Shown: positions 18,367 to 26,668 of the stretch, one piece after another
Position numbering within the stretch: the first letter of the stretch is position 1
Layout: each line of letters opens with the position of its first letter
Assembly: GCF_030287445.1 (NCBI RefSeq)
Contig: NZ_JASVWB010000004.1
Location: forward strand, 310,001-374,000
From: Streptomyces sp. ALI-76-A
GTDB taxonomy: Bacteria; Actinomycetota; Actinomycetes; Streptomycetales; Streptomycetaceae
Direction of reading: 5' to 3'
DNA length: 64,000 nt
Notes under the pieces: generated by a model
The model's input: only the letters and a program-made list of their open reading frames with translations
Told to the model about the DNA's origin: nothing
Database searches by the model: none
Position numbers and translations under genes: made by a program

Positions 18367-19101
18367 CTACTTCGCCAGCGCGGTGGCCGGGCCCATGACG
18401 ACCACCGGCCGCTTGTCCGGGTCGAGGGCGCGGAGCAGCGACCGCAGGTGAGGCTGCGTCAGGGAGACACAGGCCTGGGTGGGACCGCCGTGGTCGACGT
18501 GGATCCATACGCCGCCCCCTCTGTCGGCGCCCAGGGGCCTGGTCTTGTCCAGCGGGGTCGTCCCGGGGACGCGGTTGTAGTCGATGGCCACGACGTAGTC
18601 GAAGGATCCCTCCAGGGGCTCGCCGTGGAAGCCGGTTCCGGACACGGCGAACTCCGGGTCCTGGTCGTAGGGCAGCCGCGTTCCGGGGTCGGGCAGCCGT
18701 CCGCCGGCGTCGCCCAGGCCGAAGACCCCGACGGGGGTGCGCAGATCGCCGGCCCGGTGGTCGGCACTCCAGCCCCGCAGGGCGTTGTGGGCGGGCCACG
18801 GGCCGGCGACGGACCGCCAGCCCTGGCTGACGGTCCGCTCGTACAGCATGGCTGTCGACCGGTTGCTGTCGGCGGTGGCGCCGGTGACCACCAGGGCCTG
18901 GCGGGTGGCGGCGGGGAGGCGGCCACGGGTGGACGGGCCCAGGCCGGGGAGGGAACGGACGGAGGCGGCGGTCGCGCCGGCCCTCGGGGACGGTCCCTCG
19001 TCAGGGGGCCCGGTGCGGGGTGTGTTCATGCAGCCGGCGCCCATGAGCGCCGCGCAGAGGACGGTACCGATACGGGGGAGGACACCTCTGGTCGCGGTCA
19101 A
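18367..19101 (-). CDS. L,D-transpeptidase (YkuD-like) lipoprotein
   Basis: Exported lipoprotein of 244 aa. The signal peptide ends in a lipobox (LMGAGC, Cys at residue 24), so it is anchored to the outer face of the membrane. The C-terminal half has the YkuD-type arrangement FGLGDAGG, an internal His (GFHGEP) and the catalytic motif HVDHGGPTQACVSL with the nucleophile Cys. This enzyme class makes 3-3 peptidoglycan crosslinks; some Streptomyces homologues are only hypothetically assigned. TTG start with GGAG 8 nt upstream. Downstream lies the repeat block. Confidence 0.8.
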   Translation of the reverse strand: MTATRGVLPRIGTVLCAALMGAGCMNTPRTGPPDEGPSPRAGATAASVRSLPGLGPSTRGRLPAATRQALVVTGATADSNRSTAMLYERTVSQGWRSVAGPWPAHNALRGWSADHRAGDLRTPVGVFGLGDAGGRLPDPGTRLPYDQDPEFAVSGTGFHGEPLEGSFDYVVAIDYNRVPGTTPLDKTRPLGADRGGGVWIHVDHGGPTQACVSLTQPHLRSLLRALDPDKRPVVVMGPATALAK

Positions 19102-19546
19102 GCCGGTTCTCCGTTCGCGGGGGCGGTCCTGTCATTGCTTGACCGTCAGGAGACCAGGCATCCCGGCTCGCCGAGAGCCTCACCTGTAGGGCGCAGCGCG
19201 GAGTTCCGCACCGCACCTGCCGGAGCCGGGGGCGGGACGCGTGAGCGGGCGGAGCTTTCGAGCCGTTTCGAGCCGTGACGAACCCGGTCAGGACGTCCGG
19301 GACCCTGCGCACGAGGTGCGCCCGGAGGCCGCCGTCGGCCGTCGGCGTCTGCTGGCCGACGTAGTGCGGACGGTGCGCCGCCCCGTGCTCCGCCGCGGTC
19401 CCGGGCGTCGGGCGTCGGGCGTCGAGTACGGATCACCGGCCCCCGACCTGCGCGGTCCGCGGTGTCACCGCGGCAGCGAAGCTGCCGTCCGACCGCTCCA
19501 CCCGGCCTGAGCTGCCGTTCGCCCGCTCCGCCCGCTCCGTCCGGCC
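19102..19546. other. Intergenic, no gene recognised
   Basis: About 445 bases between two minus-strand genes. It carries short imperfect repeats (GCTGCCGT followed by CCGCTCC, twice near 19485-19535). No frame with protein-like sequence, no RNA gene and no strong hairpin were identified. Confidence 0.5.
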
Positions 19547-20965
19547 TCAGCGACTCTTGCGGACCCGGGCCGCCGCGCGGGCTTCCGCGGTCCTGCGGGC
19601 CTCGGCGGTCTTGCGGGACTCCTTCGCGGGGCGGCCCGGACGGGTGCCCAGGCCGCGGAAGGGGGCGTTGCCGGAGGTGGTCCTCACCCCGGCCGGCGGG
19701 CGCTTCGCCCCGGTGATGGCGGTCAGCTTCTCCTCGCCGGAGCGCACCTGTGTGACCGTCGGCCGGATCCTGGCCTCGGACATCATCCGGTTCACGTCGC
19801 GCCGCTGGTTGGGGGTGACCAGGGTGACCACACTCCCGGACTCCCCGGCGCGCGCCGTGCGCCCGCCACGGTGCAGGTAGTCCTTGGCGTCGGCCGGCGG
19901 GTCGACGTTGACGACGAGGTCGAGCGCGTCGATGTGAATGCCCCGCGCCGCCACGTTGGTGGCCACCAGCACGGTGATCTCACCGTCCTTGAACTGGCCG
20001 AGCGTGTGCGTGCGCTGGGGCTGCGACTTCCCGCTGTGCAGGGCGGACGCCCGTACGCCGCTGGCCCGCAGGTGACGGGTGAACTGGTCCACGCCGGCCT
20101 TGGTGTCCAGGAACATCAGCACCCGGCCGTCGCGCGCGGCGATCTCGGTCGCGGTCGCGTACTTGTCGGCGGCGTGGATGTTCAGCACGTGGTGTTCCAT
20201 CGTGGTGACCGAGCCCGCCAGGCGGTCGACCGAGGCGAGGACCGGGTCGTGCAGACAGTCGCGCACCAGCTGGTCGACGTTGCGGTCGAGCGTCGCCGAG
20301 AACAGCAGTCGCTGCCCGTCGGCGGGGATCTGGTCCAGGAGGTCCGAGACCTGCGGCAGGAACCCGAGGTCGCACATCTGGTCCGCCTCGTCCAGCACCG
20401 TGATCCGCACCTGATGGAGGTGGCAGTCCCGGCGCGACACCAGGTCGGCCAGCCGACCCGGTGTGGCGATCACCACCTCGACGCCGGTCTTCAGCAGCGC
20501 GGACTGCTTGTTGATCGACAGCCCGCCGACCACTGTCGCCAGGCGCACGTTCAGCGTCCGCGCGTACGGCGCCAGCGCGTCGCTGACCTGCTGTGCGAGT
20601 TCCCGGGTCGGCACCAGGACCAGGGCGAGGGGCCGCTTCGACTCCGCGCGCAGGCCCGCCGTCCGGACGAGCAGTGCGAGGCCGAAGGCCAGCGTCTTGC
20701 CGGAGCCGGTGCGAGCGCGGCCGAGGACGTCCCGGCCGGCCAGCGCGTTGGGCAGGGTCGCCGCCTGGATCGGGAACGGCTCCGTCACCCCGAGGCCGGT
20801 CATCGTCCTCGCCAGCTCCGGCGGGAGCCCGAGGGCGTCGAAGGAGGCGGCCGGCGGCAGGCCCGGGGACACCGTCCGCGGCATCGAGAGTTCGCCCTGC
20901 GGCGCTGTCGCCCGCTGGGGCTTGCGGACCTGGGACGGTCCAGAGGCCGACGGCTTCGCGTTCAT
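19547..20965 (-). CDS. DEAD-box ATP-dependent RNA helicase
   Basis: RNA helicase of 472 aa with all core motifs in order: Q-motif region PFPIQAATLP, motif I ARTGSGKT, PTRELAQQ, TPGR, motif II DEAD (VLDEADQMCDLGF), motif III SAT, and the C-terminal RecA domain ending HRGGRTARAGESG. The last 40 residues are Arg/Ala/Lys-rich (KTAEARRTAEARAAARVRKS), a likely RNA-binding tail. ATG at 20965 has AGGAAGG upstream. Such helicases remodel structured RNA in ribosome assembly and cold stress. A strong leader hairpin (21000-21031) suggests 5'-UTR control. Confidence 0.95.
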   Translation of the reverse strand: MNAKPSASGPSQVRKPQRATAPQGELSMPRTVSPGLPPAASFDALGLPPELARTMTGLGVTEPFPIQAATLPNALAGRDVLGRARTGSGKTLAFGLALLVRTAGLRAESKRPLALVLVPTRELAQQVSDALAPYARTLNVRLATVVGGLSINKQSALLKTGVEVVIATPGRLADLVSRRDCHLHQVRITVLDEADQMCDLGFLPQVSDLLDQIPADGQRLLFSATLDRNVDQLVRDCLHDPVLASVDRLAGSVTTMEHHVLNIHAADKYATATEIAARDGRVLMFLDTKAGVDQFTRHLRASGVRASALHSGKSQPQRTHTLGQFKDGEITVLVATNVAARGIHIDALDLVVNVDPPADAKDYLHRGGRTARAGESGSVVTLVTPNQRRDVNRMMSEARIRPTVTQVRSGEEKLTAITGAKRPPAGVRTTSGNAPFRGLGTRPGRPAKESRKTAEARRTAEARAAARVRKSR

Positions 20966-20999
20966 GGGGGAACCTTCCTGATCTGGCGCCCGGAACACA

Positions 21000-21031
21000 C
21001 CGGGGCCCGTACCCCTTGGTACGGGCCCCGG
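21000..21031 (-). promoter_or_regulatory. Hairpin in the helicase 5' leader
   Basis: A perfect 14-bp stem (21000-21013 with 21018-21031, loop CCTT) lies 35 nt upstream of the helicase ATG. On the minus strand TAAAAT at about 21053-21058 could be a -10 element just before it, placing the hairpin in the mRNA leader. It could be an attenuator or stabilising structure. Confidence 0.55.
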
Positions 21032-21846
21032 CGCAGTCGAAGCGTGCCCTCATTTTACCAGCGGACGCCCGCGCCCCCGCCGGTCCGGTCGCCTGCGTAC
21101 TCACCCCGCCCGCGAGGCAGGGCGGGTCGTGTACCCGAGGCCGGTCGCCCGCGCGCCGAGACCAGGCGGGCCCCGGCCCCCACCCGGGCACCAGGCACAC
21201 AGGACGCCTCAGACCGGCCGAGCACGAAGAGGTTCCTGGCCGCGCTCCCGTTCTTGTCGGTACCGGACAGTCGGGCACTGGACAGTCGGGCACTGGACTG
21301 TCAGGCCCCCGGGCGCCGACAGAGGTGGCGGCGCTGGACTGTCGCGCACTGGCGCTCGGGCACCGGCGACCTCAGTTCTCCTGAACCTTCCGTTCTCCTG
21401 CATCTTCCGTTCTCCCACGGCCCAGTTCGGGAGATCGCCGGTACGCCCGTGAGGCCTGCGGCCGCTCTCCAGGACGGCCGGCGCCCACCACGGGGCCGCA
21501 CGCGCGGCCACCGACACCCGCGTTCGGGTTCTGGTGACCGTGCGGCGGCGTACGCTGCCGGGTGTGCTCTTCCAGGCGGCCTCGGCAGACGTCTTCTCCC
21601 GGGTGTGAGAACCTGCAACTCCCTTCGGCGTGCCGGGTGTTCGTCGCGCGGACGGGAGTCCAGCATGGGGGGCGGCCGGCCCGGCGCACGGCACGTCTGT
21701 CCGGTCGTGCGCACCGGCGTGGCGGGCACCGACGGGAGGGCGGATGCGAGGGCGCACGGCGGTGGCCGGACACCCAGGGCACCGGGACGCCGGTGAGCGG
21801 AACGCACGCGTACAATCCTGGCGTCCAAATCGGGGGAGTCGGAACA
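21032..21846. other. Long gene-free stretch with short repeats
   Basis: About 815 bases without a recognisable gene between divergent units, long for Streptomyces. A 15-bp unit GGACAGTCGGGCACT is tandemly duplicated at 21263-21292, a related GGACTGTC follows, and CTTCCGTTCTCC repeats near 21387-21412. Open frames here are Arg/Pro/Ala-rich and look like non-coding shadows. It must contain the promoter for the FHA-kinase operon. Confidence 0.55.
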
Positions 21847-22647
21847 ATGGAAACGATCATCGTCCAGTTGCCGGGCGGCGCGGCGCGGTCGGCGGGGGAC
21901 GAGACCGGCAGGCCGGAGCTGCTGCACCTGGGCCCCGGTGACATCGTCGGGTTCGGGCGCGGGCTGCCCGGCGGGGGAGGAGTGGACATCGTCCTCGCCG
22001 ATCCCGGCATCTCGCGCAGGGCGGGACAACTGGAGGCGGCCGGGGACTACTGGCGGCTGTCCAACTTCAGCCGCAGCGTGTCCTACGCGGTGGAGAACCT
22101 GGAGGGCGCCGGCGAGTACCTCACCGTGGCCCCCGGACGTCTCGGCGCTCCCGTGCCGTTCGAGTTCGCCCGGGTCGTGCTGCCCGCGCTGACCGGGAAC
22201 GCCGCCTTCAAGGTGTTCGCGCCGCAACACGCCTACCTCGGCGAGCAGTCCCCGGACGGCGCCGGTGAGCAGACCGTCCACCCCTTCGCCCTCGACCCGA
22301 CGTCCAAGTACTTCCTCGTCCTGGTCGCGCTGTGCGAACCGCGGCTGCGCGACCCCTCCGACACGGCGCTGCCCGGCGTCGGGGACATCATGGAGCGGCT
22401 GCGCCCGCTGGAGGCGTGCCGCGATCTGACGCGCTCGGCGGTCAACTACCACATCGACTACCTGGCCTTCGCCAAGCTGCGCCTCGACGTCGCCGACGAG
22501 CCCGGGGCCGACGGGGCGCGCACCGGCGCCAAACGCGCCCGGCTGGCCTCCGTGGCGCTGCGCTTCGGTCTGGTCCGTGAGGAACACCTCGCCCTGCTGC
22601 CGTCCCGCGGCGCCGGGCGCCCCGCCCCGCAGGAGGCCCGCGCATGA
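21847..22647 (+). CDS. FHA-domain protein with C-terminal helix-turn-helix-like region
   Basis: A 266-aa cytosolic protein. Residues about 25-115 look like a forkhead-associated domain, with GFGR (35-38), ISRR (55-58) and SNFSRS (72-77) at the phosphothreonine-binding loop positions. Residues about 153-252 are helical; LTRSAVNYHIDYLAFAKLRL resembles a winged-helix recognition region. The stop overlaps the ATG of a Ser/Thr kinase (ATGA), so the two are translationally coupled and probably form a pair in which the FHA domain binds the kinase or its phosphorylated target. The DNA-binding role is inferred only from the helix pattern. ATG chosen with GGGGGAG upstream. Confidence 0.8.
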   Translation: METIIVQLPGGAARSAGDETGRPELLHLGPGDIVGFGRGLPGGGGVDIVLADPGISRRAGQLEAAGDYWRLSNFSRSVSYAVENLEGAGEYLTVAPGRLGAPVPFEFARVVLPALTGNAAFKVFAPQHAYLGEQSPDGAGEQTVHPFALDPTSKYFLVLVALCEPRLRDPSDTALPGVGDIMERLRPLEACRDLTRSAVNYHIDYLAFAKLRLDVADEPGADGARTGAKRARLASVALRFGLVREEHLALLPSRGAGRPAPQEARA

Positions 22648-24194
22648 CGACGCCGGACGCCGACGAGGCCCTGGGCGCACCGCGGCCGCCCCGCCTGCCG
22701 GCCGGGTTCCGCATCGACGGCTGGGAACTCGGCGCGGTCATCGGCTCCGGCGGCTGGGGCACCGTGTACGAGGCCCGTACGGTCGCCGACGGCACGCCCG
22801 CCGCGGTCAAGGTGCTGCCGACCGGTGTGCTGGCTCCCGGGCAGCGCGCCGCGCTCGGTGAACTCGTCGCGCGCGAGGTGCGGTTCAGCGCCGGGGCGGA
22901 CCACCCCCACCTGGTGCGCACCCGTGCCGTGTGCACCGTCGAGGCACCGGAGGTGCCCGCGCTGGACGGTGCCATCGCGCTGGTCATGGACCGGGCCGAG
23001 GGCAGCCTGAGGGACGCGCTGGACGCCGCCGGGACCGGCCGCCCGATCGCCGACGCGGGCCGGATCCTGCACGGGGTCGCCGCCGGGCTCGCCCACATGC
23101 ACGACGCGGGCTGGGTGCACGGCGACCTCAAGCCCGCCAACGTCCTGCTGGGCGCGGAGGGTGAGGTGTGGCTGGCCGACTTCGGGCTGGCCACGGAACT
23201 CGACGGCAGCCACGCCCACCTGCCGCCGCTCGGCACCCTGGACCACCTGCCGCCCGAGTGGTGGTCCCAGCGCACCGGCAGCCAGGGCTCCGTGATCCGG
23301 CCCACCGCCGACATCTGGGCCTTCGGCGTCCTCGCCCACCAGGTGCTCACCGGCGGCCTTCACCCGTTCCCGGGCGCGACCGCCCGGGCCCGCTCGCTCG
23401 CCGCCCAGACCTACGTACGCGGCACCGCGCCCCTGCGGCTGGACGCCGGGCTCGACGAGGGCTGGCGCCGGCTGATCGCCGACTGCCTGGCCCCGGACCA
23501 CGCCTCCCGCCTCCCGCACACGGCCAGGACCGTCGCGGGCCGGGTCGAGCAACTGGCGGGCGGGTCACGGGGCCGGCGCGGGCGCCTGGTCCCGGCCGTC
23601 GCCGCCGCGCTGGTGGGTCTGACCGCCGCCGCCGTCGCCGGGGCGGCGCTGCTCGGGGACGACGAGCACGAGTCCCAGGCCGACGACCGCGGCACCTCCG
23701 CCGTGGTCACCGGCGCGCCCAGCGCGCCGTCCGGTGAGATCCCCGCCGACTCCGACGTGCCGAAGGCATTGCGCCCGGTCATCACCAAGGCCGCCCACCG
23801 CTGCACCGACGAGGAAGTCACGCCCGCCCTGCTCGCCGCGATGCTCAAGGCGGAGAGCGGTTTCGACGTGAACGCCGCCCGCCCGGCCAGCGACGAGTAC
23901 GGCGTCGCCATGTGGACACCGTCGGTGTTCCGGGCCTGGGCGGTGGACGGCGACGGCGACGGCGACAAGGACCACCTGTCGCCGCCGGACGCCATCGCGA
24001 CCATGAGCGTGTACGTGTGCTGGCTCGACCAGCGCTTCAAGCAGGCGGACATGCCGAAGAAGGACCTGCCCGCGCTGGTCACGGCCGGCTACCGGACCAG
24101 CGACCGCGTCGTCATCGAGAACGGCGGTGTCCCCGAGCGGGTCCGGCCGCACGTCGACAAGGTGCTGCGCTACCTCGACGAGTACGAGCGGTGA
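22644..24194 (+). CDS. Transmembrane Ser/Thr protein kinase with extracellular lytic-transglycosylase-like domain
   Basis: A 516-aa receptor-like kinase. Residues 26-300 are a Hanks-type kinase: glycine loop GSGGWGTVY (34-42), Lys56 in AAVKVL, catalytic loop HGDLKPAN (159-166, Gly instead of Arg in HRD), DFG at 179-181. Residues about 315-337 are a single membrane segment preceded by RGRRGR, placing the kinase inside. The outer 150 residues resemble an SLT lytic transglycosylase: MLKAESGF with possible catalytic Glu404, and an Asp-rich DGDGDGDKD calcium-like loop near 436-443. It may sense or bind peptidoglycan. Coupled with the upstream FHA gene; convergent with a secreted serine hydrolase. 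Confidence 0.9.
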   Translation: MTTPDADEALGAPRPPRLPAGFRIDGWELGAVIGSGGWGTVYEARTVADGTPAAVKVLPTGVLAPGQRAALGELVAREVRFSAGADHPHLVRTRAVCTVEAPEVPALDGAIALVMDRAEGSLRDALDAAGTGRPIADAGRILHGVAAGLAHMHDAGWVHGDLKPANVLLGAEGEVWLADFGLATELDGSHAHLPPLGTLDHLPPEWWSQRTGSQGSVIRPTADIWAFGVLAHQVLTGGLHPFPGATARARSLAAQTYVRGTAPLRLDAGLDEGWRRLIADCLAPDHASRLPHTARTVAGRVEQLAGGSRGRRGRLVPAVAAALVGLTAAAVAGAALLGDDEHESQADDRGTSAVVTGAPSAPSGEIPADSDVPKALRPVITKAAHRCTDEEVTPALLAAMLKAESGFDVNAARPASDEYGVAMWTPSVFRAWAVDGDGDGDKDHLSPPDAIATMSVYVCWLDQRFKQADMPKKDLPALVTAGYRTSDRVVIENGGVPERVRPHVDKVLRYLDEYER

Positions 24195-24224
24195 GCCGGT
24201 CCCCTGTTCCGGCCCACCGCTCGT
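24184..24224. terminator. Bidirectional hairpin terminator
   Basis: Arms ACGAGCGGTG (24184-24193) and CACCGCTCGT (24215-24224) enclose a further 5-bp stem (GCCGG/CCGGC). It includes the kinase stop codon and lies 16 nt from the stop of the convergent serine hydrolase, so it probably terminates both transcripts. Confidence 0.7.
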
Positions 24225-24239
24225 GTCTGTCGTCCCCCG

Positions 24240-25436
24240 TCACCCCTGCGGGGTGCCGCACTCCGGGACGTCGGGCAGCCGGTTGTCCGGCGAGCTGATG
24301 TAGATGTTGGAGATGTAGCCGCCGTACTGGGGCAGGTAGGCCCACCAGTCGTTGGTGTAGGGCGGCACGGAGACCACCTGGCCCCGCTCCTGGCAGCCCA
24401 CCAGCACCTCCACTCCGGCGGGAAGCCGGGTGAGCGGAGCGGTCCCGGTGGAGGAGTCCTCACGGACGTTCACGCCGTCGCCCCAGGTGCCGTACCACTT
24501 CCCGGCGGGCCGCGCCGCGCCCGGCACGTTCAGCGAGCGGGTCAGCCGCCCGATGTCCGTGTACGCCTTCCCGTACGACGTGCCGACCGGGTGCAGGGTC
24601 AGCACGGCCACGATGGCCCGGTCGTCCGCGCCCACCGTGCCCGTGGTGTGCAGCGCCGGACGGGTCAGATCCACCGCCGCCGCGGACCGGGTGCCCGGCT
24701 CGGCCGCCGGTGCCGACGCCGACGGTGGCTGCGACTCGGTCGCCGCCGCGGCGCCCTGGGGCCCGCACGTGTCCGCCGCCGTGTACCGGCCCGCCCAGCC
24801 CTGCTTCACCGCCCAGGGGCGGTCGAACGCCCCGGCGATCCCGAAGTGCTGGTCGAAGCGGTCCGAGGCGCAGCGCGTCGACTGGCGCAGGTTGCCCATG
24901 ACGAAGTCGCGCACGGGGGCCGGCGCCTTCTCCAGGATGTAGCGGTAGATGGTCACCGTGTCGCGGGCCGAGAGCGCGGTGTAACCCCAGAACCCCTCGG
25001 ATCCGGCGGGCGGCGGCGCGGTGTCGCTCAGGCTCAGCCGGGTCACCATCCGGCTGATGATCGCCGGACCGCCGTTCGCCGACCAGTAGTTGTTGGCCGC
25101 CGTGTCCTGGCTGCCGCGCAGCATCGGTTCCAGCCAGGCCCGGTCCGCGGCCGGGACGGTGTAGGCGGGCCCCCGGTTCCACAGGTAGTCCAGGGCCAGC
25201 AGCAGCTTGACGACCGAGGCGGACCGGAACTGCGCCTGCGCGTCGACCTGCTCGGTGAACGTGCCCGTCCGCCGGTCGAAGACCGCCACGCCGGCGGTGA
25301 CGCCCTCCGGCACCACCGCCGTCGACACAGCGGTGGTGCCGGTCCGGCGGTCCGCCGGGGCGTCGGCCGCAGCCGACGCCGTCGCGCCCCCCACCAGCAG
25401 TAACGCGGCTACGACCGTCGCCCATCGCCCCCTCAT
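24240..25436 (-). CDS. Secreted serine hydrolase (class A beta-lactamase-like) with SH3 domain
   Basis: Exported protein of 398 aa. The signal peptide (MRGRWATVVAALLLVGGATA) is followed by a penicillin-recognising domain: RSASVVKLLLALDYLW contains the SxxK nucleophile motif, and the fold resembles class A beta-lactamases. Residues about 310-398 form an SH3-like cell-wall domain (GDGVNVREDSSTGTAPLTRL, then a Trp/Tyr-rich strand region). A role in peptidoglycan or antibiotic binding is inferred. It converges on the kinase with an extracellular glycan-cleaving-type domain, so both may act at the wall. ATG chosen for the signal peptide. Confidence 0.82.
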   Translation of the reverse strand: MRGRWATVVAALLLVGGATASAAADAPADRRTGTTAVSTAVVPEGVTAGVAVFDRRTGTFTEQVDAQAQFRSASVVKLLLALDYLWNRGPAYTVPAADRAWLEPMLRGSQDTAANNYWSANGGPAIISRMVTRLSLSDTAPPPAGSEGFWGYTALSARDTVTIYRYILEKAPAPVRDFVMGNLRQSTRCASDRFDQHFGIAGAFDRPWAVKQGWAGRYTAADTCGPQGAAAATESQPPSASAPAAEPGTRSAAAVDLTRPALHTTGTVGADDRAIVAVLTLHPVGTSYGKAYTDIGRLTRSLNVPGAARPAGKWYGTWGDGVNVREDSSTGTAPLTRLPAGVEVLVGCQERGQVVSVPPYTNDWWAYLPQYGGYISNIYISSPDNRLPDVPECGTPQG

Positions 25437-25639
25437 GCCGACTGCCCGTCCTGGTTCCGCGGGTGGATGCACGCCGCGTGGTACGGGCGGTCGGGCCCTG
25501 AGCCCGTGGGCCGGACCTGCCTGGTGCCGGCCGCCGTCGTGGCGCCGGCCGCCGGTGCGAGTGCGGCGGTGCCGTGGAGATGTCTGCGCACGTCATGCCT
25601 TTCGGAGTCGGCCACGAGGGCCCGGATGACCAGGGCCAC
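25433..25639 (-). CDS. Small ORF overlapping the serine hydrolase start
   Basis: A 68-aa frame whose stop overlaps the start of the next gene in an ATGA arrangement, suggesting coupled translation. About 88% of its codons end in G or C, like real genes here. The predicted GTG start gives VALVIRALVADSERHDVRRH, then an Ala/Thr/Pro-rich tail. No family, signal or membrane segment was recognised and no clear ribosome site is visible, so it may be only leader sequence. Confidence 0.35.
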   Translation of the reverse strand: MALVIRALVADSERHDVRRHLHGTAALAPAAGATTAAGTRQVRPTGSGPDRPYHAACIHPRNQDGQSA

Positions 25640-25946
25640 GACGCGGCCCGCTGTCGTCGAAGCGGCCCGGAGGCCACGCCGACACCATAGGAAGGAACGC
25701 GGTGCGAGCGGTCCTGACGGATGTCAGGAGCAGGCGCCCGGCGGGTGCCCCGCTCTTCGAACCCGGCGCGGACGGGGACGCGGTTCGTGGTGGTCGGGCC
25801 GCGCTCGTCCGGGCTGTCCCGACGGGGTGCCGCATCCGGACGGTTGTCGTGGCACCGATCAGGTCACACGGCGAAAGGCCGGCGGGACCGACACCATGAA
25901 CGCGTCCCGAGCGGCCGGCGGAGAGGCTGGTCGGTGCCGCGGTCGG
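25640..25946. other. Intergenic, no gene recognised
   Basis: About 300 bases upstream of the small ORF and downstream of the GNAT gene, both on the minus strand. No protein-like frame, hairpin or repeat stands out; a promoter for the serine hydrolase transcript is expected here. Confidence 0.45.
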
Positions 25947-26513
25947 CTATGCCGTCCCGCCCGGGCCCACATGCACCGGCGACCGGGTCGCGAGGCCCCG
26001 GCGGACCTTGCCGTCCGTCCCCGTCACGTCGGGCGGAAGGCGGAACTCCAGCTCCGGACGGTCCCACACCACGGCGGGCGGGTTCGCGGCCGCGGTCCCG
26101 GTACGCACCGCGCCCACGCTGCGGTAGAAACCCTCGGCCGGGGGATGCGACACCACGCGGACGTGGTCGAGACCGGCGGCGCGGGCCTCGGTCTTCATGT
26201 GCGCGACGAGCAGCCGTCCCAAGCCGCGCCCCTGTGCTCCGTCGGCGACGAACAGCAGGTCGAGCTCCGGCGGGTCGAGGACGAGCGAGTAGAACCCGAG
26301 GACATGACTCCCATGCGCGTCGGTGGCGACGGCGACGAAGACCTGGTGGGCCTCGATGTAGTCGGGACCCACCCGGTAGTCCGCGACCATGGCCGCGTAC
26401 TGCCCGTGGTAGGCGCGTGAGCCACGCACGAGCCGGGTGAGCCGTTTGGCATCCCGCGCGACGGCCCGCCGGATCGTGGCCGGCCCGCCCTCAGGCGTAA
26501 TGCTCGCTGTCAT
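25947..26513 (-). CDS. GNAT family N-acetyltransferase
   Basis: Acetyltransferase of 188 aa. The acetyl-CoA motif is GAQGRGLGRLLVAHMKTEAR, preceded by the beta strands VLGFYSLVLDPPELDLLFVA, and followed by the HPPAEGFYRSVGA element conserved in a GNAT subgroup. Start ATG at 26513; no Shine-Dalgarno is visible, and AATACT ends 6 nt upstream on the minus strand, so the transcript may be leaderless. Acceptor unknown. Upstream is a large hairpin terminating the preceding alpha/beta hydrolase transcript, so this gene has its own promoter. Confidence 0.88.
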   Translation of the reverse strand: MTASITPEGGPATIRRAVARDAKRLTRLVRGSRAYHGQYAAMVADYRVGPDYIEAHQVFVAVATDAHGSHVLGFYSLVLDPPELDLLFVADGAQGRGLGRLLVAHMKTEARAAGLDHVRVVSHPPAEGFYRSVGAVRTGTAAANPPAVVWDRPELEFRLPPDVTGTDGKVRRGLATRSPVHVGPGGTA

Positions 26514-26606
26514 AGGACGAGTATTACGCACCAGGAGGCACTCCGGTGACAGGGGTCCGGCTGGGCCTCAGGGCTGACACGCGCGGCACCTCGCTGCCAC
26601 AACCAC

Positions 26607-26657
26607 CCGCCCCGCACGCCTCCCGCGCAGGGCCTGCGCGGGAGGCGTGCGGGGCGG
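26607..26657 (-). terminator. Near-perfect palindrome terminator (25-bp stem)
   Basis: Arms 26607-26631 and 26633-26657 are perfectly complementary over 25 bp with a single base between them. It lies 11 nt after the stop of the minus-strand alpha/beta hydrolase, so it is most simply its terminator. Confidence 0.8.
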
Positions 26658-26668
26658 TGAGATCCGGG

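Noticed and set aside
22442..23552. Minus-strand frames opposite the kinase gene
   Set aside because: Shadows; the kinase motifs are on the plus strand.
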